Positions 1 to 8,854 of a stretch of DNA of 64,000 bases are shown here, one piece after another. Under the pieces are notes generated by a model. The model worked only from the letters and a program-made list of their open reading frames with translations, ran no database searches and was not told the DNA's origin. The position numbers were made by a program, and so were the translations under genes. Position 1 is the first letter of the stretch. Each line of letters begins with the position of its first letter. The DNA lies in assembly GCF_014200495.1 (NCBI RefSeq), contig NZ_JACHBY010000011.1:73893-137892 (forward strand), read 5' to 3'. Source of the DNA: Mucilaginibacter geliditolerans. GTDB taxonomy: Bacteria > Bacteroidota > Bacteroidia > Sphingobacteriales > Sphingobacteriaceae.

Positions 1-44
1 CATGCGACGAGGTTGCTTCGTCGTTCCTCCTCGCAATGACAGAA
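1..44. repeat. Partial GTCATTGCGAG-family palindrome (right half)
   Basis: The window opens inside a dispersed repeat: the block around gaggttgcttcgtcgttcc followed by ctcgcaatgac matches the right arm of the fuller copies at 41816, 44676, 53753, 58359 and 61644. The left arm lies outside the window. No gene is seen before position 100. Confidence 0.75.
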
Positions 45-99
45 GGGAGTAATAACATCATTATTTTTATCCTTATCTTCGCGGCTTAATACTATTTGA

Positions 100-1404
100 A
101 TGGTGTGGTTAGATAAATTTAAGCTGAACAAGGGGTTATCACGTACATTAACCGAAGCGGGGTACCTTAATCCTAAAGAGATCCAGCTAAAAACATTGTC
201 GCGCATAATTGGCGGGCAGGATGTTATTGCGGTTGCTCCCGAAGGCTCAGGTAAAACTACCACCTATGTTATTGGCATATTAAACCGCATTACGCGTGGT
301 TATGATGACGCGCCAAGAGTGCTCATACTAGTGCCTGACAAAGAACGCGTTGAAGCGGTGATGAACCAATTTAATCAGCTTAAAAGAAACGATACCATAC
401 AGATAGTCGGCCTGTACGTTACGCCCGGCATTGAAGCGCAAATGAACGCTTTGGCAGATGGTGCCGATATAGTGGTTGCCACTCCCGACAGGGCACGTGC
501 CATCTACCTTAAACTGGGCCTCAACCTTAATAAAATTGATGTATTAATAGTTGATGATGCTGAAGATATAGTTAAACAAGGCCTACAATTACCTGTTGCC
601 GAACTCGCCAACAGTATCACCAAATGCCAGCACCTGGTATTTACCGAGGTATTGCACGCCAAGCTTCATAAAATGATAGACCCTTTTATGAAGATGCCCG
701 CTATTGTTGAGGCTGAAGAACTGGAGGCGATCCCATTGAATACCCATCAGCAATTATTATATAATGTACCCAATTTCAGGACCAAGCTAAACCTGCTGAA
801 TTTGTTTATGCAGGATGAGGAGCTGTTCACTAAAACAGTGGTATTTGTAAACACCCGTGTTACTGCCGAAACAGTTCAGAAAAGCTTGAAGCATAGGATG
901 AGGGAATCAGTAGTAACTATCAACCCACTATCCTACGAATCAAAAAGTGTGCAGGATGTGGCTGAATTTAAGCAGGACGATTCGCTTAAGGTATTGATCA
1001 TCGCCAATGAAAATGCTGACGAGCTTGATTTGAGCGGTATCCCTTTCTTAATTCACCTGGATGTACCGGAAGAAAAAGAATTATTCATTAAACGAATAGT
1101 AAACAACGGCGATGATGACGACACGCTGGCTATAACTTTCTCAACTGATATTGAGCTTGCCCTTGTTAAAAAAATTGAGCAGGCCAGTGGCAAAAAAATG
1201 CCTTTAGCTGCGCTGCCTGATGAGTTGATTATTGATACCGACAAAAAAGAAAAGGAAGCACCGGCTGAAAAGCCGACTACCAAAACAAAGAAAACAGAAC
1301 CAGTTGCAGGTGAAGCTTTCCACGAGAAGAAGGCGGCTAACTCAAAAACTTATAATTATAGTTCGGGCACTAAAGCCAAGATGAATAATAAACGGAAGCA
1401 TTAA
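100..1404 (+). CDS. Degenerate DEAD-box RNA helicase-like protein
   Basis: The 434-residue protein has the two RecA-like domains of a DEAD-box helicase: a Q-motif-like NPKEIQLKTL near residue 25, a P-loop APEGSGKTT near 46, TPDRA (motif Ib) and VVFVNTR (motif IV). Key residues are missing. Motif II reads VDDAED instead of DEAD, motif III (SAT) reads FTE, the motif V region reads ADELDLSGI rather than ARGLDIPG, and the HRxGRxGR arginine motif is replaced by FIKRIVNNG. The last 65 residues are a Lys/Glu-rich tail, as in RNA-binding helicases. ATP binding may survive, but RNA unwinding is doubtful. The ATG at 100 is chosen because the fold begins at once. A TATCTTCG box near 75 could be the promoter. 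It is a single-gene unit followed by repeat DNA. Confidence 0.75.
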   Translation: MVWLDKFKLNKGLSRTLTEAGYLNPKEIQLKTLSRIIGGQDVIAVAPEGSGKTTTYVIGILNRITRGYDDAPRVLILVPDKERVEAVMNQFNQLKRNDTIQIVGLYVTPGIEAQMNALADGADIVVATPDRARAIYLKLGLNLNKIDVLIVDDAEDIVKQGLQLPVAELANSITKCQHLVFTEVLHAKLHKMIDPFMKMPAIVEAEELEAIPLNTHQQLLYNVPNFRTKLNLLNLFMQDEELFTKTVVFVNTRVTAETVQKSLKHRMRESVVTINPLSYESKSVQDVAEFKQDDSLKVLIIANENADELDLSGIPFLIHLDVPEEKELFIKRIVNNGDDDDTLAITFSTDIELALVKKIEQASGKKMPLAALPDELIIDTDKKEKEAPAEKPTTKTKKTEPVAGEAFHEKKAANSKTYNYSSGTKAKMNNKRKH

Positions 1405-1540
1405 GATTCGCTTCGGTAAATTTTAGCTAAAATCATTTCCTTGCCTTCATTTGCCCGTCGTCATAAATGAGATGGCTAATAAATATTAGCTCCATGTTGG
1501 TCTACAACGGCAAAGAGGATTGTATGTGTCGGGAGTAAGT

Positions 1541-1638
1541 TACCGGAGCGCTACGAAGTTCAGCGTTAGGGATAGCAGCGTATACCGGCCTTGCGCCTAA
1601 TGCCCGTGCAGCGTATAGCCCGACCGAAGGGAACGCCC
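1541..1638 (-). repeat. Dispersed repeat family A, reverse orientation
   Basis: This is a minus-strand copy of a roughly 80-100 bp element seen at 8855, 32346, 44482, 51180 and 63482. Read on the minus strand it starts GGGCGTTCCC, contains two TATCCGCT-like blocks and ends CTAACGCT, followed by a short end of family B (cggagcgc at 1543-1550). Apart from this element the gap 1405-1871 holds no gene that I can see, only AT-rich DNA leading to the purF-type promoter. Confidence 0.7.
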
Positions 1639-1847
1639 AAATCAGAACCAAGATTTATAGGATTAAGAATTAACAGAATATCTGCCAAGCTCATAATCCC
1701 CAAATCCCTGTTCAAACACCTAATGACTCAATGACAGCGAAGCATAATGACCAATGACTATTGAATACCTAACATTTTGTTAAAAACTAAATTGATTTTA
1801 ATACGATTTAATGACAAACGATTTAGCTTAAATTAAACTTAAAATTT

Positions 1848-1855
1848 TACCTTTG
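1848..1855 (+). promoter_or_regulatory. Bacteroidota -7 promoter box
   Basis: TACCTTTG matches the Bacteroidota sigma-A -7 consensus TAnnTTTG and lies 16 bp before the ATG of the amidophosphoribosyltransferase gene, which implies a leader of only about 10 nt. A clear -33 TTG is not obvious. Confidence 0.55.
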
Positions 1856-1871
1856 CGGCTCATTACAAATC

Positions 1872-3779
1872 ATGAGCGATCAGATTAAACATGAGTGCGG
1901 TGTGGCGTTTATTCGCCTTCTGAAACCACTCTCTTTTTATCAGAAAAAGTACGGCACAGCGCTGTACGGCATAAACAAGCTATACCTTTTAATGGAAAAA
2001 CAGCATAACCGCGGCCAGGATGGCGCCGGTGTTGCTACCATTAAACTGGATGTTGAACCCGGTAAACGCTACATCAGCAGGCACCGGTCAATGGCTTCAA
2101 ATGCAGTTGCTGATATATTCGAATACATCCAGAAAAAATTTGCTGAGATTGAAAAGGAGACGCCTGAAAGAATGGCCGATGCTGAATGGCTCAAGCAACA
2201 CGTAAGCTTTACCGGCGAAGTGTTACTGGGCCATTTGCGTTATGGTACACATGGCAAAAACAGTATTGAAAACTGTCACCCCTTTTTAAGGCAGAATAAC
2301 TGGATGACCCGTAACCTGGTTATTGCCGGTAACTTTAACATGACTAATGTTGAAGAACTGTTGCAACAACTGTACGACCTCGGGCAGCATCCTAAAGAAA
2401 AAGCCGACACGGTTACCGTACTTGAAAAAATAGGCCACTTTCTGGATACAGAAAACCAGGGGCTTTTTGATCAGTACAAACGCGAAGGCTTGGACGATAA
2501 CATGGAGATCAGCAAGCTGATAGCCAATGACATGGATGTTGCCAAAATACTGCGCAAATCAGCCCGTTCATGGGACGGTGGCTATACCATTGCCGGTATA
2601 CTGGGCCATGGTGATGCATTTGTAATGCGCGACCCGATTGGTATTCGCCCAGCATATTATTACTACAACGATGAAATAGTTGTTGCAGCTTCAGAACGCC
2701 CTGCTATACAAACAGCCTTCAATATTCCTATCGACCAGATCAGGGAAATAAAACCTGGTCATGCTTTGATCGTTAAGAAGAATGGCAAGATAACTGAAGA
2801 TATGTTCAGTGAGCCGCAGGAAAAGAAAGCATGTTCATTTGAGCGTATTTACTTTTCACGTGGCAGCGATGCCTCTATTTACCGTGAGCGTAAACAATTG
2901 GGCCGGTTGCTTTGCCCCCAGATATTGGATGCTGTAGGGCATGATGTTAAAAATACGGTATTCTCTTACATCCCTAATACAGCCGAAGTTGCCTTTTACG
3001 GTATGGTTGAAGGGGTACATAAATACATTAAGAAATACCAGCGCGATCGTTTATTGAACCGTGAGGATAAGATAAGTGAAGAAGAATTGACCGAGGTGCT
3101 GAGCATGGCGCCGCGTGTGGAGAAGATTGCCATTAAGGATGTTAAGCTGCGTACTTTTATTACACAGGATGCCGACCGCAGCGAAATGGTTGCCCACGTT
3201 TATGATACCACTTACGGCCTCATAAAAAATGGCGACGATACATTGGTTGTATTGGATGACTCGATCGTTCGTGGCACTACACTTAAGCAAAGTATATTAA
3301 AGATACTGGATCGTTTAGGTCCAAAGAAGATCGTTGTAGTTTCCTCCGCTCCGCAGATCCGTTACCCTGATTGTTATGGTATCGATATGTCGCGCATGGG
3401 TGAGTTTGTTGCTTTTGAAGCGGCGATAAGCCTGTTGAAAGAGCAAAACATGGAAGATGTGATCCTGAATGTTTACCAAAAATGCAAGGATAGCGTCCAT
3501 TTCACTAAGGAAGAGGCGGTAAACTATGTAAAAGCTATTTATGAGCCATTTACTGATCAGGAAATATCTGATCGTATTGCAAAGATCATCACACCTGAAA
3601 AAACCAATGCCAAAGTGCATGTGATTTACCAAACACTGGATAACCTGCATAAAGCCTGCCCGGATCATACCGGCGACTGGTATTTCAGTGGTGATTACCC
3701 AACCCCGGGTGGCAATAAGGTTGTTAACCGTGCCTTTGTAAACTGGATGGAAGGTAAAAAGGACAGAGCATACGCATAA
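1872..3779 (+). CDS. Amidophosphoribosyltransferase-type enzyme (PurF family, long form)
   Basis: The protein combines an N-terminal class II glutamine amidotransferase domain with a type I phosphoribosyltransferase domain. The nucleophile would be the Cys in HECGVAF (residue 9), exposed after removal of a short leader as in PurF. GHLRYGTHG and NGD/GNF-like loops follow in the glutaminase half. The PRPP-binding motif VVLDDSIVRGTTLKQS lies near residue 460. The expected reaction is PRPP plus glutamine to 5-phosphoribosylamine, the first step of purine synthesis. At 635 residues it is longer than classical PurF (about 500), with extra helical insertions and a C-terminal extension. This long form occurs in Bacteroidota alongside ordinary PurF, so its exact role is less certain. 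It is a single-gene unit ending in a strong terminator. Confidence 0.8.
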   Translation: MSDQIKHECGVAFIRLLKPLSFYQKKYGTALYGINKLYLLMEKQHNRGQDGAGVATIKLDVEPGKRYISRHRSMASNAVADIFEYIQKKFAEIEKETPERMADAEWLKQHVSFTGEVLLGHLRYGTHGKNSIENCHPFLRQNNWMTRNLVIAGNFNMTNVEELLQQLYDLGQHPKEKADTVTVLEKIGHFLDTENQGLFDQYKREGLDDNMEISKLIANDMDVAKILRKSARSWDGGYTIAGILGHGDAFVMRDPIGIRPAYYYYNDEIVVAASERPAIQTAFNIPIDQIREIKPGHALIVKKNGKITEDMFSEPQEKKACSFERIYFSRGSDASIYRERKQLGRLLCPQILDAVGHDVKNTVFSYIPNTAEVAFYGMVEGVHKYIKKYQRDRLLNREDKISEEELTEVLSMAPRVEKIAIKDVKLRTFITQDADRSEMVAHVYDTTYGLIKNGDDTLVVLDDSIVRGTTLKQSILKILDRLGPKKIVVVSSAPQIRYPDCYGIDMSRMGEFVAFEAAISLLKEQNMEDVILNVYQKCKDSVHFTKEEAVNYVKAIYEPFTDQEISDRIAKIITPEKTNAKVHVIYQTLDNLHKACPDHTGDWYFSGDYPTPGGNKVVNRAFVNWMEGKKDRAYA

Positions 3780-3800
3780 GCGTATCTGGAATATAATTAA

Positions 3801-3832
3801 AGGGTGTTATACTTAGTATAATACCCTTTTTT
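3801..3832 (+). terminator. Rho-independent terminator
   Basis: AGGGTGTTATAC, a three-base loop and GTATAATACCCT form a near-perfect stem followed by a T run (tttttt), 21 bp after the stop codon of the PurF-type gene. Confidence 0.85.
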
Positions 3833-3892
3833 GTTTTAAGCCATTGCGTGTGATACGGCTTTTTTAATATCTTAGCCTTTCATAATTTACCT

Positions 3893-5287
3893 ATGAATAA
3901 GAGACCAGCCAACTATCTGTTACTTTGCATTTTTACTTTATTATCGTTTACTATAAAGGCACAGGATAAACTGCCATTACAACAACTTCAGCAACAATTT
4001 GTCGATCTGCGGTTTGGGATGTTCATACACTTTAATATCCCAACTTATATGGATCAGGACTGGCCTGATCCGGAGGCATCCCCCTCCCTATTCAATCCAA
4101 CAAAATTAAACTGCGATCAGTGGGCAAAAGCGGCAAAATCTGCCAATATGAGCTATGGTTGCCTTACTACTAAGCATCATAGTGGCTTTTGTATCTGGGA
4201 TACCAAAACCACCGATTATAACGTAATGAACAGTCCGCTAAAACGAGATGTGGTTAAGGAATTCACGGATGCCTTCAGGGCAAATGGCTTAAAGGTGATG
4301 CTGTATTATTCCATATTGGATACGCACCATAAAATACGCCCGCATTCAATTACTCAAAAGGATGTGGAGATGATAAAAGCACAGCTTACAGAATTATTAA
4401 CTAATTATGGCCCTATATCAGCCCTGATTATTGATGGCTGGGATGCGCCATGGTCGCGCATATCATATGACGATGTGCCATTTGAAGAAATATACAACCT
4501 TGTAAAATCACTGCAGCCTAATTGTGTAATGATGGACCTTAACGGCGCGAAATACCCGGCTGAAGGTTTGTATTATACAGATATTAAAACCTACGAAATG
4601 GGAGCTGGTCAGCGAATATCAAAGGAATATAACCGCATGCCGGCATTGGCCTGCTTACCAATTAACGGCTCATGGTTTTGGAAAACGAATGATCCAACCA
4701 GCCCGGTAAAAGACCCGATAAAACTGGTGAATGATTACATTATTCCGTTTAACAAGGTTGATTGTAACTTTATACTGAATGTATCGCCCAACCGCGATGG
4801 CTTAATTGACGATAACGCTTTGGCCGCATTGAGCAGCATAGGAAAAATATGGAAAAATGATGGCCCGGCACCTAAGCTACCTGTTATTGAGCCACCAATT
4901 ATATCATCAAACCTGGCTAAAAATCAGCCATCAAACTCCAGTTGGAGCGATGATATGAATATTATGGATTTTGCCAATGATGATGATTTTACCACCTCAT
5001 GGGTATCAAACCCAACAGTTAAACAGCCATGGTATGAAATTGATTTCGACAGGGATAAAGCATTTAATGCAATAGTTATTGCCGAACAAAAAGCAAATAT
5101 CACCAACTACCGCCTTGAATATTGTGAAAATGGCGTATGGAAAACACTTTTTGACGGTGAGAATGGCAAGCGCATCAAACTACACCGGTTTAACAGGGTA
5201 TGGGGCAATAAAGTAAGGATACAGATCGGCAAAGCAGATCACCAGGTATCAATAGCCGAATTTGGTGTATATAATGAGCGCAGATAA
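3893..5287 (+). CDS. Alpha-L-fucosidase, GH29, with C-terminal discoidin-like domain
   Basis: A secreted or periplasmic retaining alpha-L-fucosidase of 464 residues. Residues 1-23 form a signal peptide ending near IKAQ. The GH29 barrel carries the hallmark KHHSGFCIWDTKTTDYNV block near residue 93 and IIDGWDAPW, whose Asp is the likely nucleophile. The region from about residue 345 to the end has the beta-sandwich pattern of an F5/8 type C (discoidin) carbohydrate-binding domain (NQPSNSSWSDDMN, then FGVYNE). It would release terminal fucose from plant or host glycans. The downstream TonB receptor is 41 bp away on the same strand, so co-transcription is possible. Fucosidase family membership is clear; substrate linkage is not known. 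Confidence 0.88.
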   Translation: MNKRPANYLLLCIFTLLSFTIKAQDKLPLQQLQQQFVDLRFGMFIHFNIPTYMDQDWPDPEASPSLFNPTKLNCDQWAKAAKSANMSYGCLTTKHHSGFCIWDTKTTDYNVMNSPLKRDVVKEFTDAFRANGLKVMLYYSILDTHHKIRPHSITQKDVEMIKAQLTELLTNYGPISALIIDGWDAPWSRISYDDVPFEEIYNLVKSLQPNCVMMDLNGAKYPAEGLYYTDIKTYEMGAGQRISKEYNRMPALACLPINGSWFWKTNDPTSPVKDPIKLVNDYIIPFNKVDCNFILNVSPNRDGLIDDNALAALSSIGKIWKNDGPAPKLPVIEPPIISSNLAKNQPSNSSWSDDMNIMDFANDDDFTTSWVSNPTVKQPWYEIDFDRDKAFNAIVIAEQKANITNYRLEYCENGVWKTLFDGENGKRIKLHRFNRVWGNKVRIQIGKADHQVSIAEFGVYNERR

Positions 5288-5312
5288 TGATTATTTAATA
5301 ACAGAATATTAT

Positions 5313-5339
5313 AACTTTAGCACTGCCAATGCTAAAGTT
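5313..5339 (+). promoter_or_regulatory. Hairpin enclosing the start codon of the TonB receptor gene
   Basis: AACTTTAGCA (5313-5322) and TGCTAAAGTT (5330-5339) are perfect 10-bp inverted repeats with a 7-base loop. The ATG at 5329-5331 sits at the loop/stem junction. If transcribed, this fold would sequester the start codon. A control role is inference only. Confidence 0.4.
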
Positions 5340-7692
5340 GAATTACCCACTAGCCCATATTAATAAGCCCCTGTTAAAAACGTTTTTCTGTTTATTGCTT
5401 ATTTTTATAGGTATTCCGTCTTTCGCACAAAAGAAATTCACTATAAGCGGTAATATTAAAGATGCCGCAACAGGCGAAGTATTAATTGGTGCTACTGTAC
5501 GTATTAAGGAACTTTCGCAAAATGGTGCTGCCAGTAATAATTACGGCTTTTATTCGCTCTCAGCACCCGAGGGCGACTACACTTTACTGATCAGTTACGT
5601 TGGTTATATTACCGTTTCGCGCCAGATTGCACTGCATAAAAATGTGGCTTTGGATATGGTGTTGGGTGCCCGTAACGACCTGACTGAAGTTATAGTAAGC
5701 GCCAAAGGGCATAATAACGACAATGTAACATCGCCCGAAATGGGAGTGGAAAAGCTGAACATGTCGCAAATAAATAATGTGCCGGTATTGTTAGGCGAGC
5801 GCGATATTTTAAAAACCATATCCTTGCTACCCGGCGTTAAGGCGGCCAGTGAAGGTAATACCGGTTTCTATGTTCGCGGCGGCGCATCCGACCAAAATTT
5901 AATATTACTGGATGAGGCGATCGTGTATAACGCTTCTCACTTATTTGGTTTCTTCTCTACCTTTAATTCAGATGCTATAAAGGATGTAAGCCTGTATAAA
6001 GGCGGTATGCCCGCGCAATATGGCGGCCGCTTATCATCAGTGCTGGATATTAAGATGGACGAAGGCAATAACAAGGAGTATGTTGTTGAAGGTGGTATTG
6101 GCCTTATATCATCACGCATAAAGCTGGAAGGTCCGATAGTAAAAGATAAGGGATCATTTATGATCAGCGCGCGGCGTACTTATATCGATGCCTTTTTAAA
6201 AGCATCGTCAGATAGTACGGTAAAAGGCAGTAAGCTCTATTTTTATGACCTGAATGCCAAAGCCAACTATCACTTTGATGATAAAAACGCCATCTATCTT
6301 TCAGGCTATTTTGGCAAGGATGTACTGGGGCTGAGAAATACATTCGGCACCAACTGGGGTAATGCTACCGGCACTTTGCGCTTTAATCATGTGTTTAACA
6401 GCAAATTATTCTCCAATACATCGCTGGTATACAGTAATTATAACTACACCATTCAAAGCTTTTTACCGGGGAATGATTTTAGAGCGGTATCAAAAATAAC
6501 TGATATCGACCTTAAAGAAGACTTGCAATATTATATCAATAGCAACCATACCCTGCGATTTGGTGTCGACGCGCTGCACCATAACCTGGCACCGGGCAGC
6601 CTGACCTCTAACGATAGTTCGAGCTTTAACAGTAAAGTGATCCAACGTCGCTACGGATTGGAAACAGCAGCTTATGTTAGCGATGAATGGCATGTAAACG
6701 ATAAACTAACCCTGTTGTATGGCGCCCGCCTTAGCGGGATATTTATCTTCGGCCCGGGAACTTTTAGTACTTATAATGCCGACGGCAATACATTATCTTC
6801 AAAAACCTATCAATCAGGTGATGTGGTAAAGAGCTATTTTTACCTGGAGCCGCGCCTATCAGCCAGTTATAGCCTGGATGATCAGACATCGCTTAAAGCA
6901 TCCTATAACCGCAATACACAAAATATACATATCCTCAGCAACTCAAACAGCAGCACCCCTACCGACCTGTATGCCATGAGCAGCAACAATATCAAGCCTG
7001 AGATCGCCGATCAGGTTTCAACCGGATATTTCAGAAATTTTGATGAGAATATTTTTGAGTTCTCAACCGAGGTATATTACAAATGGCTGCAAAACCAGAT
7101 AGATTATAAAGATGGCGCACAGCTGATACTGAACCAGGATGTGGAATCGCAACTGGTATATGGTACCGGACGGGCTTATGGTATTGAGTTCTACCTAAAA
7201 AAGAAATACGGACGCTTTAATGGCTGGCTGGGCTATACACTTTCAAGAACCGAACGGAAGTTTGATGCCATAAACAACGGCAATTACTTCCCGGCCACGC
7301 AGGACCGCACGCATGATATATCAGCAGTGGGTATATATCAGCTCAATAAACGGTGGTCGTTTTCAAGCACCTTTGTTTATGGTACGGGCAACGCGGTTAC
7401 TTATCCAAATGGTAAATATGCCATCGGCGGGGTAACTACCTATTATTATTCGCAGCGCAATGCTAATCGTGAGCCATCAAATAACCGTTTGGATATTGGT
7501 GCTACGCTTGAGGGGAAGCAGCATAAAAAATATCATTCCAGCTGGACATTTGGTATCTATAACGTTTATGATCACCGTAACCCGTATGCTATTACTTTTC
7601 GCGATAGTAAAACAAACCCCGGCACAACCGAAGCGGTGGAAACAAGCTTATTTGGCAGGGTGCCATCAGTTACCTGGAACTTTAAATTTTAA
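5329..7692 (+). CDS. TonB-dependent outer membrane receptor with CarboxypepD_reg-like domain
   Basis: A 787-residue outer membrane active transporter. It has a signal peptide (residues 1-33, ending PSFAQ), a CarboxypepD_reg-like beta-sandwich (about 37-115, with VLIGATVRI and YTLLISYVGY), a plug domain (about 130-245, with GFYVRGGASDQNLILLD and YGGRLSSVLDI) and a 22-strand barrel ending in an aromatic residue (TWNFKF). It is not SusC-like: it lacks the length and the SusC plug signature, and its partner is not SusD. The adjacent DUF4249 lipoprotein is the usual partner of this receptor class in Bacteroidota. The substrate cannot be told from the sequence. The fucosidase upstream hints at a glycan, but this is weak. 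Confidence 0.9.
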   Translation: MLKLNYPLAHINKPLLKTFFCLLLIFIGIPSFAQKKFTISGNIKDAATGEVLIGATVRIKELSQNGAASNNYGFYSLSAPEGDYTLLISYVGYITVSRQIALHKNVALDMVLGARNDLTEVIVSAKGHNNDNVTSPEMGVEKLNMSQINNVPVLLGERDILKTISLLPGVKAASEGNTGFYVRGGASDQNLILLDEAIVYNASHLFGFFSTFNSDAIKDVSLYKGGMPAQYGGRLSSVLDIKMDEGNNKEYVVEGGIGLISSRIKLEGPIVKDKGSFMISARRTYIDAFLKASSDSTVKGSKLYFYDLNAKANYHFDDKNAIYLSGYFGKDVLGLRNTFGTNWGNATGTLRFNHVFNSKLFSNTSLVYSNYNYTIQSFLPGNDFRAVSKITDIDLKEDLQYYINSNHTLRFGVDALHHNLAPGSLTSNDSSSFNSKVIQRRYGLETAAYVSDEWHVNDKLTLLYGARLSGIFIFGPGTFSTYNADGNTLSSKTYQSGDVVKSYFYLEPRLSASYSLDDQTSLKASYNRNTQNIHILSNSNSSTPTDLYAMSSNNIKPEIADQVSTGYFRNFDENIFEFSTEVYYKWLQNQIDYKDGAQLILNQDVESQLVYGTGRAYGIEFYLKKKYGRFNGWLGYTLSRTERKFDAINNGNYFPATQDRTHDISAVGIYQLNKRWSFSSTFVYGTGNAVTYPNGKYAIGGVTTYYYSQRNANREPSNNRLDIGATLEGKQHKKYHSSWTFGIYNVYDHRNPYAITFRDSKTNPGTTEAVETSLFGRVPSVTWNFKF

Positions 7693-7697
7693 ACGGT

Positions 7698-8501
7698 ATG
7701 CAGTACATGAAATTTAAATATCAGTTACTAATAGCAGCAATACTTTTAATTGTGGCTGCATCATGCCAAAAAGTTATCGACCTGAAATTGAATAACGCCG
7801 CCCCACAGTTGGTTATTGAGGCCAATCTTACAGATCAGTTCGGGCCGCAGTATGTAATTATTACCAAATCAGTGCCTTTTACCAGCGATAATATTTTTCC
7901 GCCTGTAACCGATGCGGAAGTTATAATAGCTGACAGTTTGGGCTATAAGCATAAGTTAACCCAAAGTAATCCGGGGGTATATTCTATTTACCCTTTTGGT
8001 GGTATATCCGGGCATACTTATACTTTAACTGTACAAACCGGCGGTAAAACCTATACCGCAAAATCAACCATGCCTTATCCTGTTAACCTGGATACATTAA
8101 CCACAAAAACAGATGTTCTGAGTAATAAAGACTTGCGCACGGTAACGGTCAATTACCAGGATCCGAAAGATATAGCCAACCAGTACCGGTTTGTATTATA
8201 CATAAACGGCCAGCAGGCAGGCGCTATCTTTACCAATGATGATAGTTTTACAAATGGCCGCTATGTAAAAGATGACCTGCTGCAAAACGGCATAGATATA
8301 CACCCGCTTGATACCGCCACCGTTGAGATGGAATGTATTGATAAAAACATTTATGAATACTGGTTCAGCCTGAGCCAGCAGCAGGGTAATGGCCCGGGCG
8401 GGGGCACCACGCCAGCCAATCCGCCATCAAATTTTAACAACAACGCGCTCGGATATTTTAGCGCGCATACTACGCAATCAAAGTCGATAATTGTAAAGTA
8501 G
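7698..8501 (+). CDS. DUF4249 family lipoprotein
   Basis: A 267-residue exported lipoprotein: hydrophobic leader, then a lipobox ending AASC with the lipid-carrying Cys at residue 23. The body is beta-rich, with Ig-like repeats (VTDAEVIIADSLGYKH, then HTYTLTVQTGGKTYTA) typical of DUF4249, a family almost always encoded next to a TonB-dependent receptor. It starts 5 bp after the receptor's stop, so the two are co-transcribed and it probably acts as a surface or periplasmic accessory. A second in-frame ATG at 7710 would also keep the signal peptide. The biochemical role is unknown. Confidence 0.82.
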   Translation: MQYMKFKYQLLIAAILLIVAASCQKVIDLKLNNAAPQLVIEANLTDQFGPQYVIITKSVPFTSDNIFPPVTDAEVIIADSLGYKHKLTQSNPGVYSIYPFGGISGHTYTLTVQTGGKTYTAKSTMPYPVNLDTLTTKTDVLSNKDLRTVTVNYQDPKDIANQYRFVLYINGQQAGAIFTNDDSFTNGRYVKDDLLQNGIDIHPLDTATVEMECIDKNIYEYWFSLSQQQGNGPGGGTTPANPPSNFNNNALGYFSAHTTQSKSIIVK

Positions 8502-8525
8502 AATTTAAGGTAATAAAGATTTTTT

Positions 8526-8597
8526 CACCCTCTTTGCCGCCTGCGGCAGAGAGGGGCGACAAGTGAAACGTAGTCGGGGTGAGTTAATGGAGCGCGT
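8526..8597 (-). repeat. Dispersed repeat family B, reverse orientation
   Basis: The hairpin caccctctttgccgcc/ggcagagagggg is followed by gtcggggtgagt and ggagcgcg. The same unit occurs in either orientation at 9025, 32174, 32436, 44572, 47437 and 51351. Here it begins 24 bp after the DUF4249 stop codon and could act as a 3' hairpin. The whole gap 8502-9117 is repeat DNA with no credible gene. Confidence 0.75.
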
Positions 8598-8618
8598 TAA
8601 ATATCCATGTCATGCGCA

Positions 8619-8726
8619 TTTTAGCGCAAGTCTTGTGTTGGCGGAATGAGCGAAGGCTGACTTGTGCTTTCCTAGGAAGCACAAGTCAGCCATTTCATAG
8701 GCAACAGCACAAGACTTGCGCTAAAA
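8619..8726. repeat. Nested double inverted repeat (long cruciform or hairpin)
   Basis: The outer arms 8619-8637 (ttttagcgcaagtcttgtg) and 8708-8726 are perfect 19-bp inverted repeats. Inside them, 8655-8669 (ggctgacttgtgctt) and 8677-8691 form a perfect 15-bp stem with loop tcctagg. Together they would give a 108-nt two-stem structure. No ORF is involved. Confidence 0.75.
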
Positions 8727-8750
8727 AATGGGCATTAAAATATTATTCAT

Positions 8751-8842
8751 GTCATGCCGAACTTGTTTCGGCACCTCACAAGCTAAGTGGCCAGCATGAT
8801 GTTGTCATGTCCTGTGGGGTCCTGAAACAAGTTCAGGATGAC
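8751..8842. repeat. Imperfect inverted repeat, GTCATGC...CAGGATGAC family
   Basis: The left arm gtcatgccgaacttgtttcg and the right arm ending tgaaacaagttcaggatgac pair imperfectly over about 24 bp. A fragment of the same sequence (cctgaaacaagttcagga) is embedded in the repeat at 41881-41900, which shows that it is a dispersed module. Confidence 0.65.
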
Positions 8843-8854
8843 GGGGAGTTATTT

